64,000 bases of DNA from JAJDOD01 sp050299835 (GCA_050299835.1 JBNKWP010000011.1:1-64000), one strand, 5' to 3'; shown: positions 43,179-51,965, counted from the stretch's first letter. The notes: generated by a model from the sequence alone, not told the origin. Made by a program: numbers and translations.

Positions 43179-44117
43179 ATGATCGGCAAGGAGACCATAT
43201 CTGACTGGGAGCCGGATATTCGGACCTTGCGTTGCTTTGTCACTGTCGCGGAAGAACGCAACATCACACGCGCCGCCAACCGTCTGCACATCGCCCAGCC
43301 CGCGCTGAGCCGGAAGATCGCCAACCTTGAGCAGGACCTGAACCTCTCGCTTTTTGAGAGGTCTGTGCGCGGTGTTGATCTGACTCCGGCCGGAAAGATC
43401 CTGTTGGATCGCGCCTATGCTATCTTTGGGCAACTGGCGCAGACTTTCCACGACGTGACGGCCAGTTCAGAACGACCAGCAGGCACTGTGTTCGTGGGAA
43501 TGCCTCCGACGCCAGGTGAATTCATTGCGCCGCCATTGCTTCGCAGGGTCAAGAGCGACTTCCCTGAAATCGAGTTGCGGTTTCGTGAAGGGTTCAGCCG
43601 CGACCTTGAGAACTGGTTGCTCAACGGCGAGGTCAGTCTTGCCGTGATGCACAATCCCCCCGAACGTCCCGATATCACCAGCCAGGAAATGCTGGTGGAA
43701 AAGCTGCATTTGATCGGGCGGGCCGGGTCGTTGAAAAAACCTGCCTACACGCTGGCCGAAGCGGCGGCCTTGCCGCTGGTCATGCCATCGCGGTCGAACT
43801 ACCTGCGGCTTCTGGCCGATCAGCAGGCCGAAGGTATCGGGCATAGTTTGAACGTGATCCAGCGTGTCGACGGGATCTGGCACCTCAAGGCGCTGGTGCG
43901 CGACGGCCATGGGTTCACACTGCTGACCTTCGGCGGAGTGCTGACGGAATTCCATCTGGGCACCCTGACCGCGGCACCGATCATCGAGCCGGAAGTGCAG
44001 TGGAAACTGTGTTGCGCCATCAAGACCGATCAGACCCGCAACATGGCGGTACGCGTTGTCAAAGACGCCATTGCGGAGATCGTCGCGGACCTGATTGAAC
44101 GCAATATCTGGCATTGA
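43179..44117 (+). CDS. LysR-family transcriptional regulator
   Basis: 312 residues from this start. The helix-turn-helix (TLRCFVTVAEERNITRAANRLHIAQPALSRKIANLEQ pattern, residues about 14-52) and the LysR substrate domain (FVGMPPTPGEF onwards) are clear. Starting at 43179 gives the usual LysR length; an earlier in-frame codon at 43137 would add a long leader. It precedes a TRAP importer and a catabolic gene set in the same direction and likely activates them. Confidence 0.9.
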   Translation: MIGKETISDWEPDIRTLRCFVTVAEERNITRAANRLHIAQPALSRKIANLEQDLNLSLFERSVRGVDLTPAGKILLDRAYAIFGQLAQTFHDVTASSERPAGTVFVGMPPTPGEFIAPPLLRRVKSDFPEIELRFREGFSRDLENWLLNGEVSLAVMHNPPERPDITSQEMLVEKLHLIGRAGSLKKPAYTLAEAAALPLVMPSRSNYLRLLADQQAEGIGHSLNVIQRVDGIWHLKALVRDGHGFTLLTFGGVLTEFHLGTLTAAPIIEPEVQWKLCCAIKTDQTRNMAVRVVKDAIAEIVADLIERNIWH

Positions 44118-44118
44118 T

Positions 44119-44135
44119 CATGCCGCCACGGCATG
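44119..44135 (+). terminator. Small hairpin after the LysR gene
   Basis: CATGCCG / CGGCATG, a perfect 7-bp stem with a three-base loop, one base after the stop codon; no T run. Weak terminator or RNA end. Confidence 0.35.
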
Positions 44136-44233
44136 GAAGGCATGTTCAAACAGTATTTTTGGCATGGCTCGTTTTCTGCCAGCTTCCCGCAAGAGCTTCG
44201 ATCGGAGGGGTCGACTCAATGGGAGGACATACA

Positions 44234-45235
44234 ATGAAGACACTCGTTTCTGTCGCGACTCTGGCCGGCGTTCTGGCCAGCGGGGCTTTCGCGGATACCT
44301 ACAAATGGATCACTTACAAGCCGCAGGGCGCAGGTGATGCGCAGGCGATCACAACGCAGTGGTTTGCGGACCAGTTCGCGGAGCGCACCGGTGGCAAGCA
44401 CGACATCGAAATCTATTGGGGTGGCTCGGTCGCCAAGGTGCGCGAGATCCCCAATGCGCTGGCCGCCGGCGTTGGCAACTTCGGTGATATCGTCACGCCG
44501 TATTTCCCCGATCTGCTGCCACTGAACAACGCGGTCGGCTTCTTCATTCCGCAGCCTATGGACTCGGTCGGCGTCGGTGAGGTGATGGAGGAATGGCATG
44601 CGGCCTATCCGCAATACGCCCAGGAAATGGCCCAGCAAAACCTGCACGCGGTCGGCTTCCGACCCTTGGAAAGCTACGGGCTGCTCTGTACCAAGCCCGT
44701 GACCTCGGTTGCCGAGATGGAAGGCCTGCGCATCCGCTCCTACGGTTTTGCCTATCCGGCACTGATCGAAGCGATGGGCGCGACGCCGGTTTCGGTTTCG
44801 ACCTCTGACGCCTACGAGGCGCTGCAACGGTCGGTCATCGACTGCACGCCTATCGGCCCGGCGCTGGCCCGTGGCTGGAAGTATGACGAGGTGGCGAAAT
44901 ACTATATCGAGGTGCCCTTTGGCGCATCCTTTGGCCACATCATTGCGATGAACCTCGACACCTACAACGCCATGGACGACGAGACCCGCGCCGTGGTGGA
45001 TCAGTTGGGCCATGACTACCTGATTGAATACAGCAACATGCTGGAACAGGACGCCGCCCGCGTGCGCGATCTGTGGAAAGGCGATCTGGGCGTGGAGGTC
45101 ATTGACTTCCCGGCGGGAGAGCTTGAGGCGCTGGTCAACAATCCCAAGGTTCAGGCAGTGCGCGAAGAGTGGGTCGAAAAGGCCAAGGCTCTGGACGTGC
45201 CTGTGGATGATGTTGTCGCAAGGCTGAAGTTCTGA
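44234..45235 (+). CDS. dctP: TRAP transporter DctP-type solute-binding protein
   Basis: 333 residues with a signal peptide ending SGAFA (about residue 20). The segments QWFADQFAERTGGKHDIEIYWG, EMEGLRIRSYGFAYPALIEAMG and STSDAYEALQRSVIDC match DctP proteins; the conserved arginine that contacts a ligand carboxylate (LRIRSYG) is present, so the ligand is probably an organic acid. A hairpin follows the stop, then the matching DctQ and DctM genes. Confidence 0.92.
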   Translation: MKTLVSVATLAGVLASGAFADTYKWITYKPQGAGDAQAITTQWFADQFAERTGGKHDIEIYWGGSVAKVREIPNALAAGVGNFGDIVTPYFPDLLPLNNAVGFFIPQPMDSVGVGEVMEEWHAAYPQYAQEMAQQNLHAVGFRPLESYGLLCTKPVTSVAEMEGLRIRSYGFAYPALIEAMGATPVSVSTSDAYEALQRSVIDCTPIGPALARGWKYDEVAKYYIEVPFGASFGHIIAMNLDTYNAMDDETRAVVDQLGHDYLIEYSNMLEQDAARVRDLWKGDLGVEVIDFPAGELEALVNNPKVQAVREEWVEKAKALDVPVDDVVARLKF

Positions 45236-45245
45236 ACGTAGCGCG

Positions 45246-45271
45246 CCGGTGCGGAGGAGACTCTGCACCGG
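45246..45271 (+). other. Stem-loop between dctP and dctQ
   Basis: CCGGTGC (45246-45252) pairs with GCACCGG (45265-45271); GAG and CTC extend the stem inside after one mismatch. It begins ten bases past the dctP stop, before the dctQ start. Confidence 0.55.
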
Positions 45272-45289
45272 GCCGGAAGGAGCGATCCG

Positions 45290-45814
45290 ATGGACTCCAT
45301 TCTACGCCTGCGCGCGGGCTTTGGCCGCGTGCTGACCCTGTGCGGTCTTGGGGCGGGCTTTGCCCTGCTGGCCGTTATGGTTCTCGTCGTGGCGAATGCT
45401 TTGCTGCGATACCTGTTCAATGCGCCCATAGCCGGAACGCTTGAGGTGACGGAAGGAGCGCTGCCGATCATCGTGTTCCTGTCGCTGGCCATGACCCAAT
45501 ACGAGGGCGGCCACATCAAGGTTGTGTTGCTCACCCGCAATCTGCCTGCGGGCGTACGTCGCGCCGCGGTCGTTTTTGCGATGCTGGCGGGGGCATTTCT
45601 GTTTGCGTGGGCGACCTATGCGGGATGGACGCTGACCGTCAAATCCTTCGCCATCGGCGAGATCGAGCGCGGGTCCATCCGCTATCCGCTGTGGCCGATC
45701 AAGGGCGCAATCGCCTTTGGTATGGCGCTGCTGACCCTGCAATTCCTGCTTGATGCTGCGCTGGCAGCACTTGGCGGCACCTTGCCCGACGCCGAACCGG
45801 AGGAAATAGAATGA
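45290..45814 (+). CDS. dctQ: TRAP transporter small permease subunit DctQ
   Basis: 174 residues with four membrane helices (about 18-40, 55-75, 92-112, 138-160). The second-helix pattern LRYLFNAPIAGTLEVTEGALP and the following YEGGHIKV stretch are typical of DctQ. It overlaps dctM by four bases. The subunit stabilises the large permease. Confidence 0.9.
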   Translation: MDSILRLRAGFGRVLTLCGLGAGFALLAVMVLVVANALLRYLFNAPIAGTLEVTEGALPIIVFLSLAMTQYEGGHIKVVLLTRNLPAGVRRAAVVFAMLAGAFLFAWATYAGWTLTVKSFAIGEIERGSIRYPLWPIKGAIAFGMALLTLQFLLDAALAALGGTLPDAEPEEIE

Positions 45815-47121
45815 GCAACCTGGCGATCGGACTGCTCGGCACCGCTGGGCTTTTTGCGGGCATCTTGATGGGCGTCAATGTCATGGTGGTGCTTGGGCTT
45901 GTGGGCGCGCTTGGCCTTGCCGCGCTGGTGGGCTTCGACGCCTCGACGGCTTTGCTGTCGACTGTATTCTTCGACACGACCCATTCCTTTCACTTCTCGG
46001 TCATTCCGCTGTTCCTGCTGATGGGCTTTTTCGCCATGCGGGCGGGGTTGGGAGAAGACCTGTTTGAGGCTGCCTCCAAATGGTTGGGGGGCCTGCGCGG
46101 CGGTCTTGCGATTTCAACGACGCTGGGGGCTGCGGCCTTTGGAGCGGCCTCGGGGTCTTCCGTTGGCACCGCGACCGTGTTTACCAAACTGGCTTTGCCG
46201 CAGATGCTCGATCGCGGCTATGACAAGAGCCTGGCTTCCGCGTCAATCGCCATAGCAGGCACGCTGGCTGTGATGATCCCGCCATCGGCGCTGGTGGTTG
46301 TGTACGGTATTCTGACCGACAGTTCGATTGGCGCTTTGCTGATCGCGGGCTTTATTCCGGGCATTTTGTTTGCGCTGATCCTGTGTCTTGCGATCTGGAT
46401 CCGGGTGCGGATGAACCCGGAACTGGCCCCGATGGAAACCGCGCGATTCACGCTGAGGGAAAAGATCCTGTCGCTGCGCATGGCCGGGCCGCTGGTGCTG
46501 ATCATCGTGGCGATTGTTTCGGGTCTCTACCTTGGCATTTTCACTCCGACTGAGGCGGGGGGCATCGGGGCGATGCTGACCTTTATCCTCGCGCTGATCC
46601 GGCATCGCGGGTTCAAGGGGATCGAGATGCGCGATACCTTGCTTGAAACGATGCGCACCACGGCGATGATTTTTGCCATCCTGATGTGCGCGTTGGTGTT
46701 CTCCAAGTTCCTCGCCTTGTCCGGAATGACCAATGCCGTGGGTGGGTTCCTGACCGGGCTGGACGTCAACCGTTGGGTCATCGTTTTTCTGGTGGCGCTG
46801 ATCTACCTGGCCCTTGGGATGCTGATGGACGCCCCGGCACTGCTCGCGATCACGCTGCCGATTACTCATCCGGTAATGATGGACCTTGGCTTTGATCCGG
46901 TTTGGTTCGGCATTTTCGTGGTGCTGCTGGTCGAGATCGGCGCGGTGACGCCGCCGGTGGGGATCAACTGTTTCGTTGTGCAATCGGCGTCTGCGGGGCG
47001 CGTCCGCCTTGAGGATGTGTTCCGCGGGTTGCTGCCCTTCGTGCTGGCGGGTTTCGTGATGCTGGTGCTGCTCTGCATCTTTCCGCAGATCGCGCTATTC
47101 CTGCCGGAGAGCATGCAGTGA
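45811..47121 (+). CDS. dctM: TRAP transporter large permease subunit DctM
   Basis: 436 residues, standard size, about 12 helices. GAAAFGAASGSSVGTATVFTKLALPQM near residue 105 and FTPTEAGGIGAM near 245 are conserved; PPVGINCFVVQS near residue 383 ends the second half. It forms the sodium-driven elevator channel with DctQ and receives ligand from DctP. Its stop overlaps the following glutathione-transferase-like gene by four bases, which ties import to catabolism. Confidence 0.93.
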   Translation: MSNLAIGLLGTAGLFAGILMGVNVMVVLGLVGALGLAALVGFDASTALLSTVFFDTTHSFHFSVIPLFLLMGFFAMRAGLGEDLFEAASKWLGGLRGGLAISTTLGAAAFGAASGSSVGTATVFTKLALPQMLDRGYDKSLASASIAIAGTLAVMIPPSALVVVYGILTDSSIGALLIAGFIPGILFALILCLAIWIRVRMNPELAPMETARFTLREKILSLRMAGPLVLIIVAIVSGLYLGIFTPTEAGGIGAMLTFILALIRHRGFKGIEMRDTLLETMRTTAMIFAILMCALVFSKFLALSGMTNAVGGFLTGLDVNRWVIVFLVALIYLALGMLMDAPALLAITLPITHPVMMDLGFDPVWFGIFVVLLVEIGAVTPPVGINCFVVQSASAGRVRLEDVFRGLLPFVLAGFVMLVLLCIFPQIALFLPESMQ

Positions 47122-47759
47122 CCGATCTGAACAGCCTTTGGGACGATGCGTCGGTGCCGGTGGTGCTGCGCAGTACGGTCACGTCGCCCTTTGGCCGAAA
47201 AGTGCGAATGGCGCTGATCGCACTCGGGATGGAGGCCCGGGTCACGCTGGACCCCGCCGACACGCTGGATGCGGATGACAGCCTGCGCGTGCAGAACCCG
47301 CTGGGCAAGATGCCCTGCCTGCTGATTGGCGATGAGGCGTTCTTTGACAGCCACGTGATCCTCGAGATGCTGGATGTGCTGTCGGGGGGCGGTTTGATGC
47401 CGGGGCAGGGGGTGGAGCGATTTCGCGCCCTGACCCGTGCCCGACTTGCCGACGGGATCACCGAAGCGGCGCTTCTGGTCACCTATGAAGGGCGGTTTCG
47501 CGATCCCGACATGGTGTCGGACAAATGGCTGGATCATCAACGTGGAAAGATGCGTCGCGCCTTGGCGATGTTCGACGCCGCGCCGCCCGACACGGCCCAA
47601 GCGGATCTGGTCAGCATCACACTGGCCGCTTGCCTTGGCTATCTCGAATGGCGTCAGCCGCTGGAGTGGCGCACCGAGTTTTCCGGCCTTACCGCTTGGC
47701 TGGACCGTTTTGCCACGGCTCAACCCTGCTGGGCCGCAACTGAAGGGACCCCGAGATGA
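47118..47759 (+). CDS. Glutathione S-transferase family protein
   Basis: 213 residues. The N-terminal thioredoxin-like domain has VVLRSTVTSPFGRKVRMALIALG with a serine at the usual catalytic place, NPLGKMPCLL containing the cis-proline, and DSHVILEML for the glutathione gamma-glutamyl contact. The C-terminal domain is helical. Bacterial relatives isomerise ring-cleavage products (maleylacetoacetate/maleylpyruvate) or break ether and halogen bonds. The gene is coupled to dctM and the CMD-family gene (both four-base overlaps), so a catabolic role is more likely than detoxification. Confidence 0.87.
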   Translation: MTDLNSLWDDASVPVVLRSTVTSPFGRKVRMALIALGMEARVTLDPADTLDADDSLRVQNPLGKMPCLLIGDEAFFDSHVILEMLDVLSGGGLMPGQGVERFRALTRARLADGITEAALLVTYEGRFRDPDMVSDKWLDHQRGKMRRALAMFDAAPPDTAQADLVSITLAACLGYLEWRQPLEWRTEFSGLTAWLDRFATAQPCWAATEGTPR

Positions 47760-48328
47760 GCCGATGGCCCGAGCAACGCCTGACCGCGCCTGATCCCGCG
47801 ACATACGACGCGCGGCAGCAGGAAATCCATGACGCGATCGCCAGCGGGCCGCGCGGCGGTGTCCGGGGGCCGCTGGCCGTCTGGCTGCACCGTCCGGAAC
47901 TGGCCGCGAAGGCGCAGGATCTGGGGCGCTATTGCCGGTATGATACCGTGCTGGGCGAAAAGCTGTCGGAACTGGCGATCATTGTCACGGGGCGGATCTT
48001 CGGCTCGGAATACGAATGGCAGATCCACAAGGGCTTTGCCCTGAAGGCCGGTCTGTCCCCGGAGGTGGTCGAGGCGATCCGGCTGAACCAGCGCCCGGTT
48101 TTTGACGATCCGGCGCAGGAGGTGGTGCACGATGTTGCCCGCTCAGCGCATGAGCTGCGCCATGTGGATGATGCCCTGTATGCCCGCGCAGTGGAGGTGA
48201 TAGGGGAGCCGGCGCTTGTCGATCTGATCGGGCTGCTGGGCTATTACACCCTGATTTCCCTGACCATCAATGTCTTCAAGGTCCCGCCCATGGGCGAGGA
48301 TCCTGCGCCGGAGTTGCAAGATGACTGA
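47756..48328 (+). CDS. Carboxymuconolactone decarboxylase (CMD) family protein lacking CxxC
   Basis: 190 residues. The helical CMD core is visible as LSELAIIVTGRIFGSEYEWQIHKGFALKAGL and VVEAIRLNQRP (residues about 63-105), with the conserved glutamate and histidine. There is no cysteine pair as in AhpD peroxidases, so a decarboxylase or hydrolase-like role is favoured. The C-terminus resembles the longer CMD proteins found next to lactone hydrolases. It overlaps the LigI-like amidohydrolase by eight bases. Confidence 0.87.
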   Translation: MSRWPEQRLTAPDPATYDARQQEIHDAIASGPRGGVRGPLAVWLHRPELAAKAQDLGRYCRYDTVLGEKLSELAIIVTGRIFGSEYEWQIHKGFALKAGLSPEVVEAIRLNQRPVFDDPAQEVVHDVARSAHELRHVDDALYARAVEVIGEPALVDLIGLLGYYTLISLTINVFKVPPMGEDPAPELQDD

Positions 48329-49196
48329 CCGTCCCCTGACATGGAAGCAAGACCCACGCATGACCACGGCCGTGCTGCCGAAAGGGGCGACGGATTGTCA
48401 TTGCCATGTCTTCGGTCCGACGAGTCGCTTTCCCTATACGGATACCAATAGCTACAAACCCGCCGACGCGCCGAAAGAGGCGCTTTTTGCCCTGCATGAT
48501 CGTATGGGGATCGACCGCTGTGTGATCGTGCAATCCGCCGTGCATGGCTATGACAACAGTGTCGTGGTCGATGCGATGGAGGCGCGCCCGGGGCGGTATC
48601 TGGGCATCGCGCTGGCACCGCCGGATGTGGACGATGCCACGCTCGATACGCTGGCGGCGCAGGGGTTCAGGGGCATGCGGTTCAACTACATGGCGCATCT
48701 TGCGCCCGGTGCGAGCGATGACGCGCTGCGCGCGCTGGCGCCGCGTCTGGCGGATCGGGGTATGCATTTGCAGGTGCATATGGAAGCCGGTCTGATCGAG
48801 AGCCTGACCCCGGTTCTGACCGGTTTGCCGGTGACGGTGGTGATCGACCATTTTGGCCGCATTGATGCCTCCAAAGGGATGGATCAGGCCCCCTATCAGG
48901 CTCTGCTGCACCTGCTGGATCATGCGAATATGTGGTGCAAGGTGTCGGGCTCCGAGCGGGCCTCGCGACAGGAACCGCCCTATGCCGATGCGATGCCCTT
49001 TGCCCGCGAGATCGTCGCGCGGTTTGGCGACCGGGTGGTTTGGGGCACCGACTGGCCGCATCCGAATTATCGCGCCGATCCGCCGGACGATGGCGACCTT
49101 TTCGACCTTCTGCCCCAGATCGCGCCGGGTGCGGCGGCGCTGCAGGCGCTGATGGTCGACAACCCCACCAAACTCTACCGCTTTGAGGAGACCTGA
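48321..49196 (+). CDS. LigI-like amidohydrolase (2-pyrone-4,6-dicarboxylate lactonase relative)
   Basis: 291 residues. The TIM-barrel amidohydrolase 2 motifs are present: DCHCHVFGP near residue 29, VIVQSAVHGYDN near 63, VVIDHFGRIDA near 174 and WGTDWPHPN near 240 with the catalytic aspartate. LigI, 4-sulfomuconolactone hydrolase and galactarolactone isomerase share these features and act on cyclic esters. In this operon it may open a lactone made by upstream steps. The start at 48321 is preferred as the upstream frame lies inside the CMD gene. Confidence 0.9.
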   Translation: MTDRPLTWKQDPRMTTAVLPKGATDCHCHVFGPTSRFPYTDTNSYKPADAPKEALFALHDRMGIDRCVIVQSAVHGYDNSVVVDAMEARPGRYLGIALAPPDVDDATLDTLAAQGFRGMRFNYMAHLAPGASDDALRALAPRLADRGMHLQVHMEAGLIESLTPVLTGLPVTVVIDHFGRIDASKGMDQAPYQALLHLLDHANMWCKVSGSERASRQEPPYADAMPFAREIVARFGDRVVWGTDWPHPNYRADPPDDGDLFDLLPQIAPGAAALQALMVDNPTKLYRFEET

Positions 49197-49197
49197 C

Positions 49198-49998
49198 ATG
49201 GCCGGACGTCTGGACGGAAAAATTGCCATTGTGACCGGCGCGGGCTGCGTCGGGCCGGGCTGGGGCAACGGGCGCGCGACCTGTGTGCGGTTTGCCGAAG
49301 AGGGGGCGAAGATATTTGCCGTCGACCTGCGCGCCGACACGATGGAAGAAACCCTGAGCCGTGTGCGGGCGGCGGGCGGCGAGATCGAGCCATATCTGTG
49401 TGACGTGACCGACCGCGCTGCGGTCGAGGCCATGGTGGCCGCCTGTGTCGAACGCTTTGGCGGAGTTGATATTCTGGTCAACAATGTCGGCGGCTCGGCC
49501 AAAGGGGGTGCGACCAATCTCGACGAGAAAGGCTGGGACCGGCAGATGGATTTCAACCTGAAAAGCGTCTATCTGACCTGCCGCTCGGTGCTGCCTCATA
49601 TGTCCAAACAGGGCTCGGGCGCGATCGTGAACACGGCCTCAACCTCGGGCATTCGATATACAGGCTCGCCGCAGGTGGCCTATGCCGCCGCCAAGGCGGC
49701 GATCATCCATTTTTCCAGGGTGACGGCTGTGGAATTCGCGCCGAAAGGCGTGCGGGTGAACACGGTCGTACCGGGGCAATTGCACACGCCGATGGTCGAG
49801 ACGCGGCTGGCAGGTCAGCGATCCGGCGGCGATGTGGACGCGCTGCTGGCTTCGCGGGTCAAACGCATTCCGCTGGGCTGGATGGGAGACGGGCGCGACA
49901 CGGCCAACGCCGCGCTATTTCTGTGCTCGGACGAGGCGCGCTTTGTCACAGCGACGGAGATCATCGTTGATGGCGGCATGAGCGCGCGCTGCGATTGA
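49198..49998 (+). CDS. Short-chain dehydrogenase/reductase
   Basis: 266 residues. The Rossmann loop reads VTGAGCVGPGWGNGRA (an extended variant of TGxxxGxG), with NNVGGSAKGG near residue 95, the serine in NTASTSG near 143 and YAAAKAA (Tyr/Lys pair) near 161. The terminal VDGGMSAR is typical. It ends the operon that begins with dctP. Substrate unknown, but an alcohol or keto-acid step of the same route is likely. A hairpin terminator follows. Confidence 0.92.
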   Translation: MAGRLDGKIAIVTGAGCVGPGWGNGRATCVRFAEEGAKIFAVDLRADTMEETLSRVRAAGGEIEPYLCDVTDRAAVEAMVAACVERFGGVDILVNNVGGSAKGGATNLDEKGWDRQMDFNLKSVYLTCRSVLPHMSKQGSGAIVNTASTSGIRYTGSPQVAYAAAKAAIIHFSRVTAVEFAPKGVRVNTVVPGQLHTPMVETRLAGQRSGGDVDALLASRVKRIPLGWMGDGRDTANAALFLCSDEARFVTATEIIVDGGMSARCD

Positions 49999-50019
49999 TT
50001 CTGACAGTCTTTGAGGGCT

Positions 50020-50047
50020 GAACGCCTCGCGCTATTGCGGGGCGTTC
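50020..50047 (+). terminator. Hairpin terminator after the SDR gene
   Basis: GAACGCCTCGC (50020-50030) pairs with GCGGGGCGTTC (50037-50047) with one G-U wobble and a six-base loop, 20 bases past the stop. Only a short T run follows. Confidence 0.6.
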
Positions 50048-50085
50048 CTGCGTGTTTCACGGGCGTCGTGCTGCTCCCGGTCTGA

Positions 50086-50277
50086 ATGCCGCTATATCAG
50101 TGGCGGCATGGGCCGTTCGGAGACCTGACCAGCTACAGCGGAGAGGGACATTTCCTGACCCGGCCAAAGAATGCCGCGCCGTCACGCACGCTGATCAAGA
50201 ACCTCGGCTGGATGTGTAGCTGCATTCAGGTCGAGAACCCGGAACGCGACTGTGGCGACTCGCCCTCGATCAGCTGA
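50086..50277 (+). pseudogene. C-terminal stub of a LysR-family (GcvA-like) regulator
   Basis: The frame reads GPFGDLTSYSGEGHFLTRPKNAAPSRTLIKNLGWM. Compared by eye with the intact LysR gene that starts at 51206 on the other strand, the order is the same: Gly-Glu, an aromatic/hydrophobic strand, LTxPK, a Pro/Ser turn and a helix ending in LxW. The rest of a regulator is missing and the end overlaps the other gene head-on. It is probably the tail of a deleted, related regulator in the opposite orientation. Confidence 0.5.
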
Positions 50278-51206
50278 TCCGGCGTCATCGCCGGTTCGTC
50301 ACCGCAATCCTCGTCAGGCGCAAAGTGGATGCGGATCCAGTCGAGGAATTTCAGCAGCGGCGAGGATGGCGGTTCGTCCTTCGGCCATGTCAGGTAATAG
50401 CTTTCGCCGGTCCGGCACCCCTGGTCGAACGGGGCCACCAGCGTTTCGGTGCGCAGTTGCATCTGGACGAAATGGCGGTTTGCGATCGCGACACCCAGGC
50501 CCATGAGCGCGCCCTCATAGGCCAGCGCGCTGTTCTCGAACATCAGCCGGTTCTTCGGAGCGAACTCCGCGCCGACCGAGTCCAGCCACGACAACCAGTC
50601 CTTTGGCCGGGCCATCGAGTGCAGCAGTTTGACCTTTGCAAGGTCATCTATGTGGCCGAGGGGGTTTTCGGCAAGGAAGCCGGGCGAACAGACCGGGATC
50701 AGTTCCATATCCGCCAGCTTCTCGGCATGCAGGCCGGGCCAATTGCCGTCGCCGCCGCGAATCGCTGCGTCCAGGTTGTCCGTGTCGAAATCCGCCGCTT
50801 CGGGTGACGAGGACAGGCGCACTTCGATGCGGGGATGCGCCTTGTGGAAATCCGCGAGCCTCGGCATCAGCCAGCCGCGCGAAAAAGTGACATAAGACTG
50901 GATGGCCAGAATGTTGCGCTGGCCCCGGCGTGACACGGTCTTCGTCGCGTCCTCGATGTCCTGAAAGGCCTGGCCGACACCTTTGAACAACTGGATGCCC
51001 TCGCGTGTCAGTTCGATACCGCGGTTGAGGCGACGGAACAGGGTGACGCCCATGTAATCCTCGAGCACCCGAACCTGTCGGCTGACAGCGACCTGGCTGA
51101 CGTTCAGCTCTTCTGCTGCGAGGGTCAGGCTGTTGTGACGCGCGGCCGCCTCGAACGCCTTGAGCGGATTGAGAGGAGGGAGCGTGCGGTTGGGAATAGT
51201 GGGCAT
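50226..51206 (-). CDS. LysR-family (GcvA-like) transcriptional regulator
   Basis: 326 residues. PPLNPLKAFEAAARHNSLTLAAEELNVSQVAVSRQVRVLE forms the winged helix (residues about 8-52), followed by the substrate domain with RGGDGNWPGLHAEKL near residue 150 as in the GcvA/AmpR subgroup. The C-terminus is about 20 residues longer than usual and overlaps the LysR stub. No obvious target is adjacent, so it may serve the upstream TRAP operon or distant genes. Confidence 0.9.
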   Translation of the reverse strand: MPTIPNRTLPPLNPLKAFEAAARHNSLTLAAEELNVSQVAVSRQVRVLEDYMGVTLFRRLNRGIELTREGIQLFKGVGQAFQDIEDATKTVSRRGQRNILAIQSYVTFSRGWLMPRLADFHKAHPRIEVRLSSSPEAADFDTDNLDAAIRGGDGNWPGLHAEKLADMELIPVCSPGFLAENPLGHIDDLAKVKLLHSMARPKDWLSWLDSVGAEFAPKNRLMFENSALAYEGALMGLGVAIANRHFVQMQLRTETLVAPFDQGCRTGESYYLTWPKDEPPSSPLLKFLDWIRIHFAPDEDCGDEPAMTPDQLIEGESPQSRSGFST

Positions 51207-51530
51207 TTCAGCATCCCATGCAGTGCGAGAGGAGCGGGCGCAAAATTGCCTGCACTGGGGAACCAGCCAATCGCCCTACATAATCAACAAGTTCTTCTGT
51301 CAGCCACTATGGCTTGGAATGCTGGTTCGGTCAATCTTGGGTGGATCCGAATGCGACTGGCGACGGATGCGGTCATTCGCATTGGGATCGATTTGCTCAA
51401 CTCGGTCCTTCAAAGGCGGGGACAAAATGACACATTCTCAATACAATATTCTAATTGCATGTGAGATGTTGCAAGCAGCGCGGCCCGGAGGGTCGCATCG
51501 AACCGCGGCACGGAATCAAGGAGTACCGTG
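51207..51530. other. Intergenic region between LysR and the DUF983 gene
   Basis: 324 bases with no recognisable gene. The start regions of both divergent genes must lie here; no clear -35/-10 pair or palindrome was seen. Confidence 0.5.
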
Positions 51531-51965
51531 ATGTCCAACACCAGAGCCACCCAGGACGCGCCGCATGACCTGCGCGCGGCGCTGAAGCGCGGAGTTCGGT
51601 GCAAATGCCCGAACTGCGGCAAGGGTGCCGTGTTCAGGGGCTATTTGAAGGTGCGGTCCGAATGCGAAGCCTGCGGCCTCGATCTCACCCCGCAACGTGC
51701 CGATGACGGTCCTGCCTGTGTCGTGATTCTGCTGGTCGGGCACCTGGTTGGTTTTACTCTGCCGGTGGTCTTCGAGGCTTTCCGTGGAAATCCCTTGCTC
51801 ATCGCCTGCCTGCTGTCGGCGATGGCCATCATCTTGTCGCTGGTCCTGTTACCGCCGGTGAAGTCGATGTTCGTAGCGTTTCAGTGGGCGAAGGGGATGC
51901 ACGGCTTTGGGCGAAGGCAAGCCGTCGCAGTTACCCAAGAAACGCGCTGTGCTGAAGGCTGTTGA
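51531..51965 (+). CDS. DUF983 small membrane protein with zinc-ribbon-like cysteines
   Basis: 144 residues. The N-terminal half holds CKCPNCGKG and CEACGL (two CxxC pairs, residues about 26-49) and the second half two membrane helices (about 65-85 and 90-112). DUF983 proteins are of unknown role in alphaproteobacteria, some encoded near cytochrome oxidase genes. The last 12 codons overlap the convergent MocR-type gene. The start at 51531 is an ATG following a GTG. Confidence 0.88.
   Translation: MSNTRATQDAPHDLRAALKRGVRCKCPNCGKGAVFRGYLKVRSECEACGLDLTPQRADDGPACVVILLVGHLVGFTLPVVFEAFRGNPLLIACLLSAMAIILSLVLLPPVKSMFVAFQWAKGMHGFGRRQAVAVTQETRCAEGC

Noticed and set aside
47756..48328. AhpD-type alkylhydroperoxidase
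   Set aside because: No CxxC pair.
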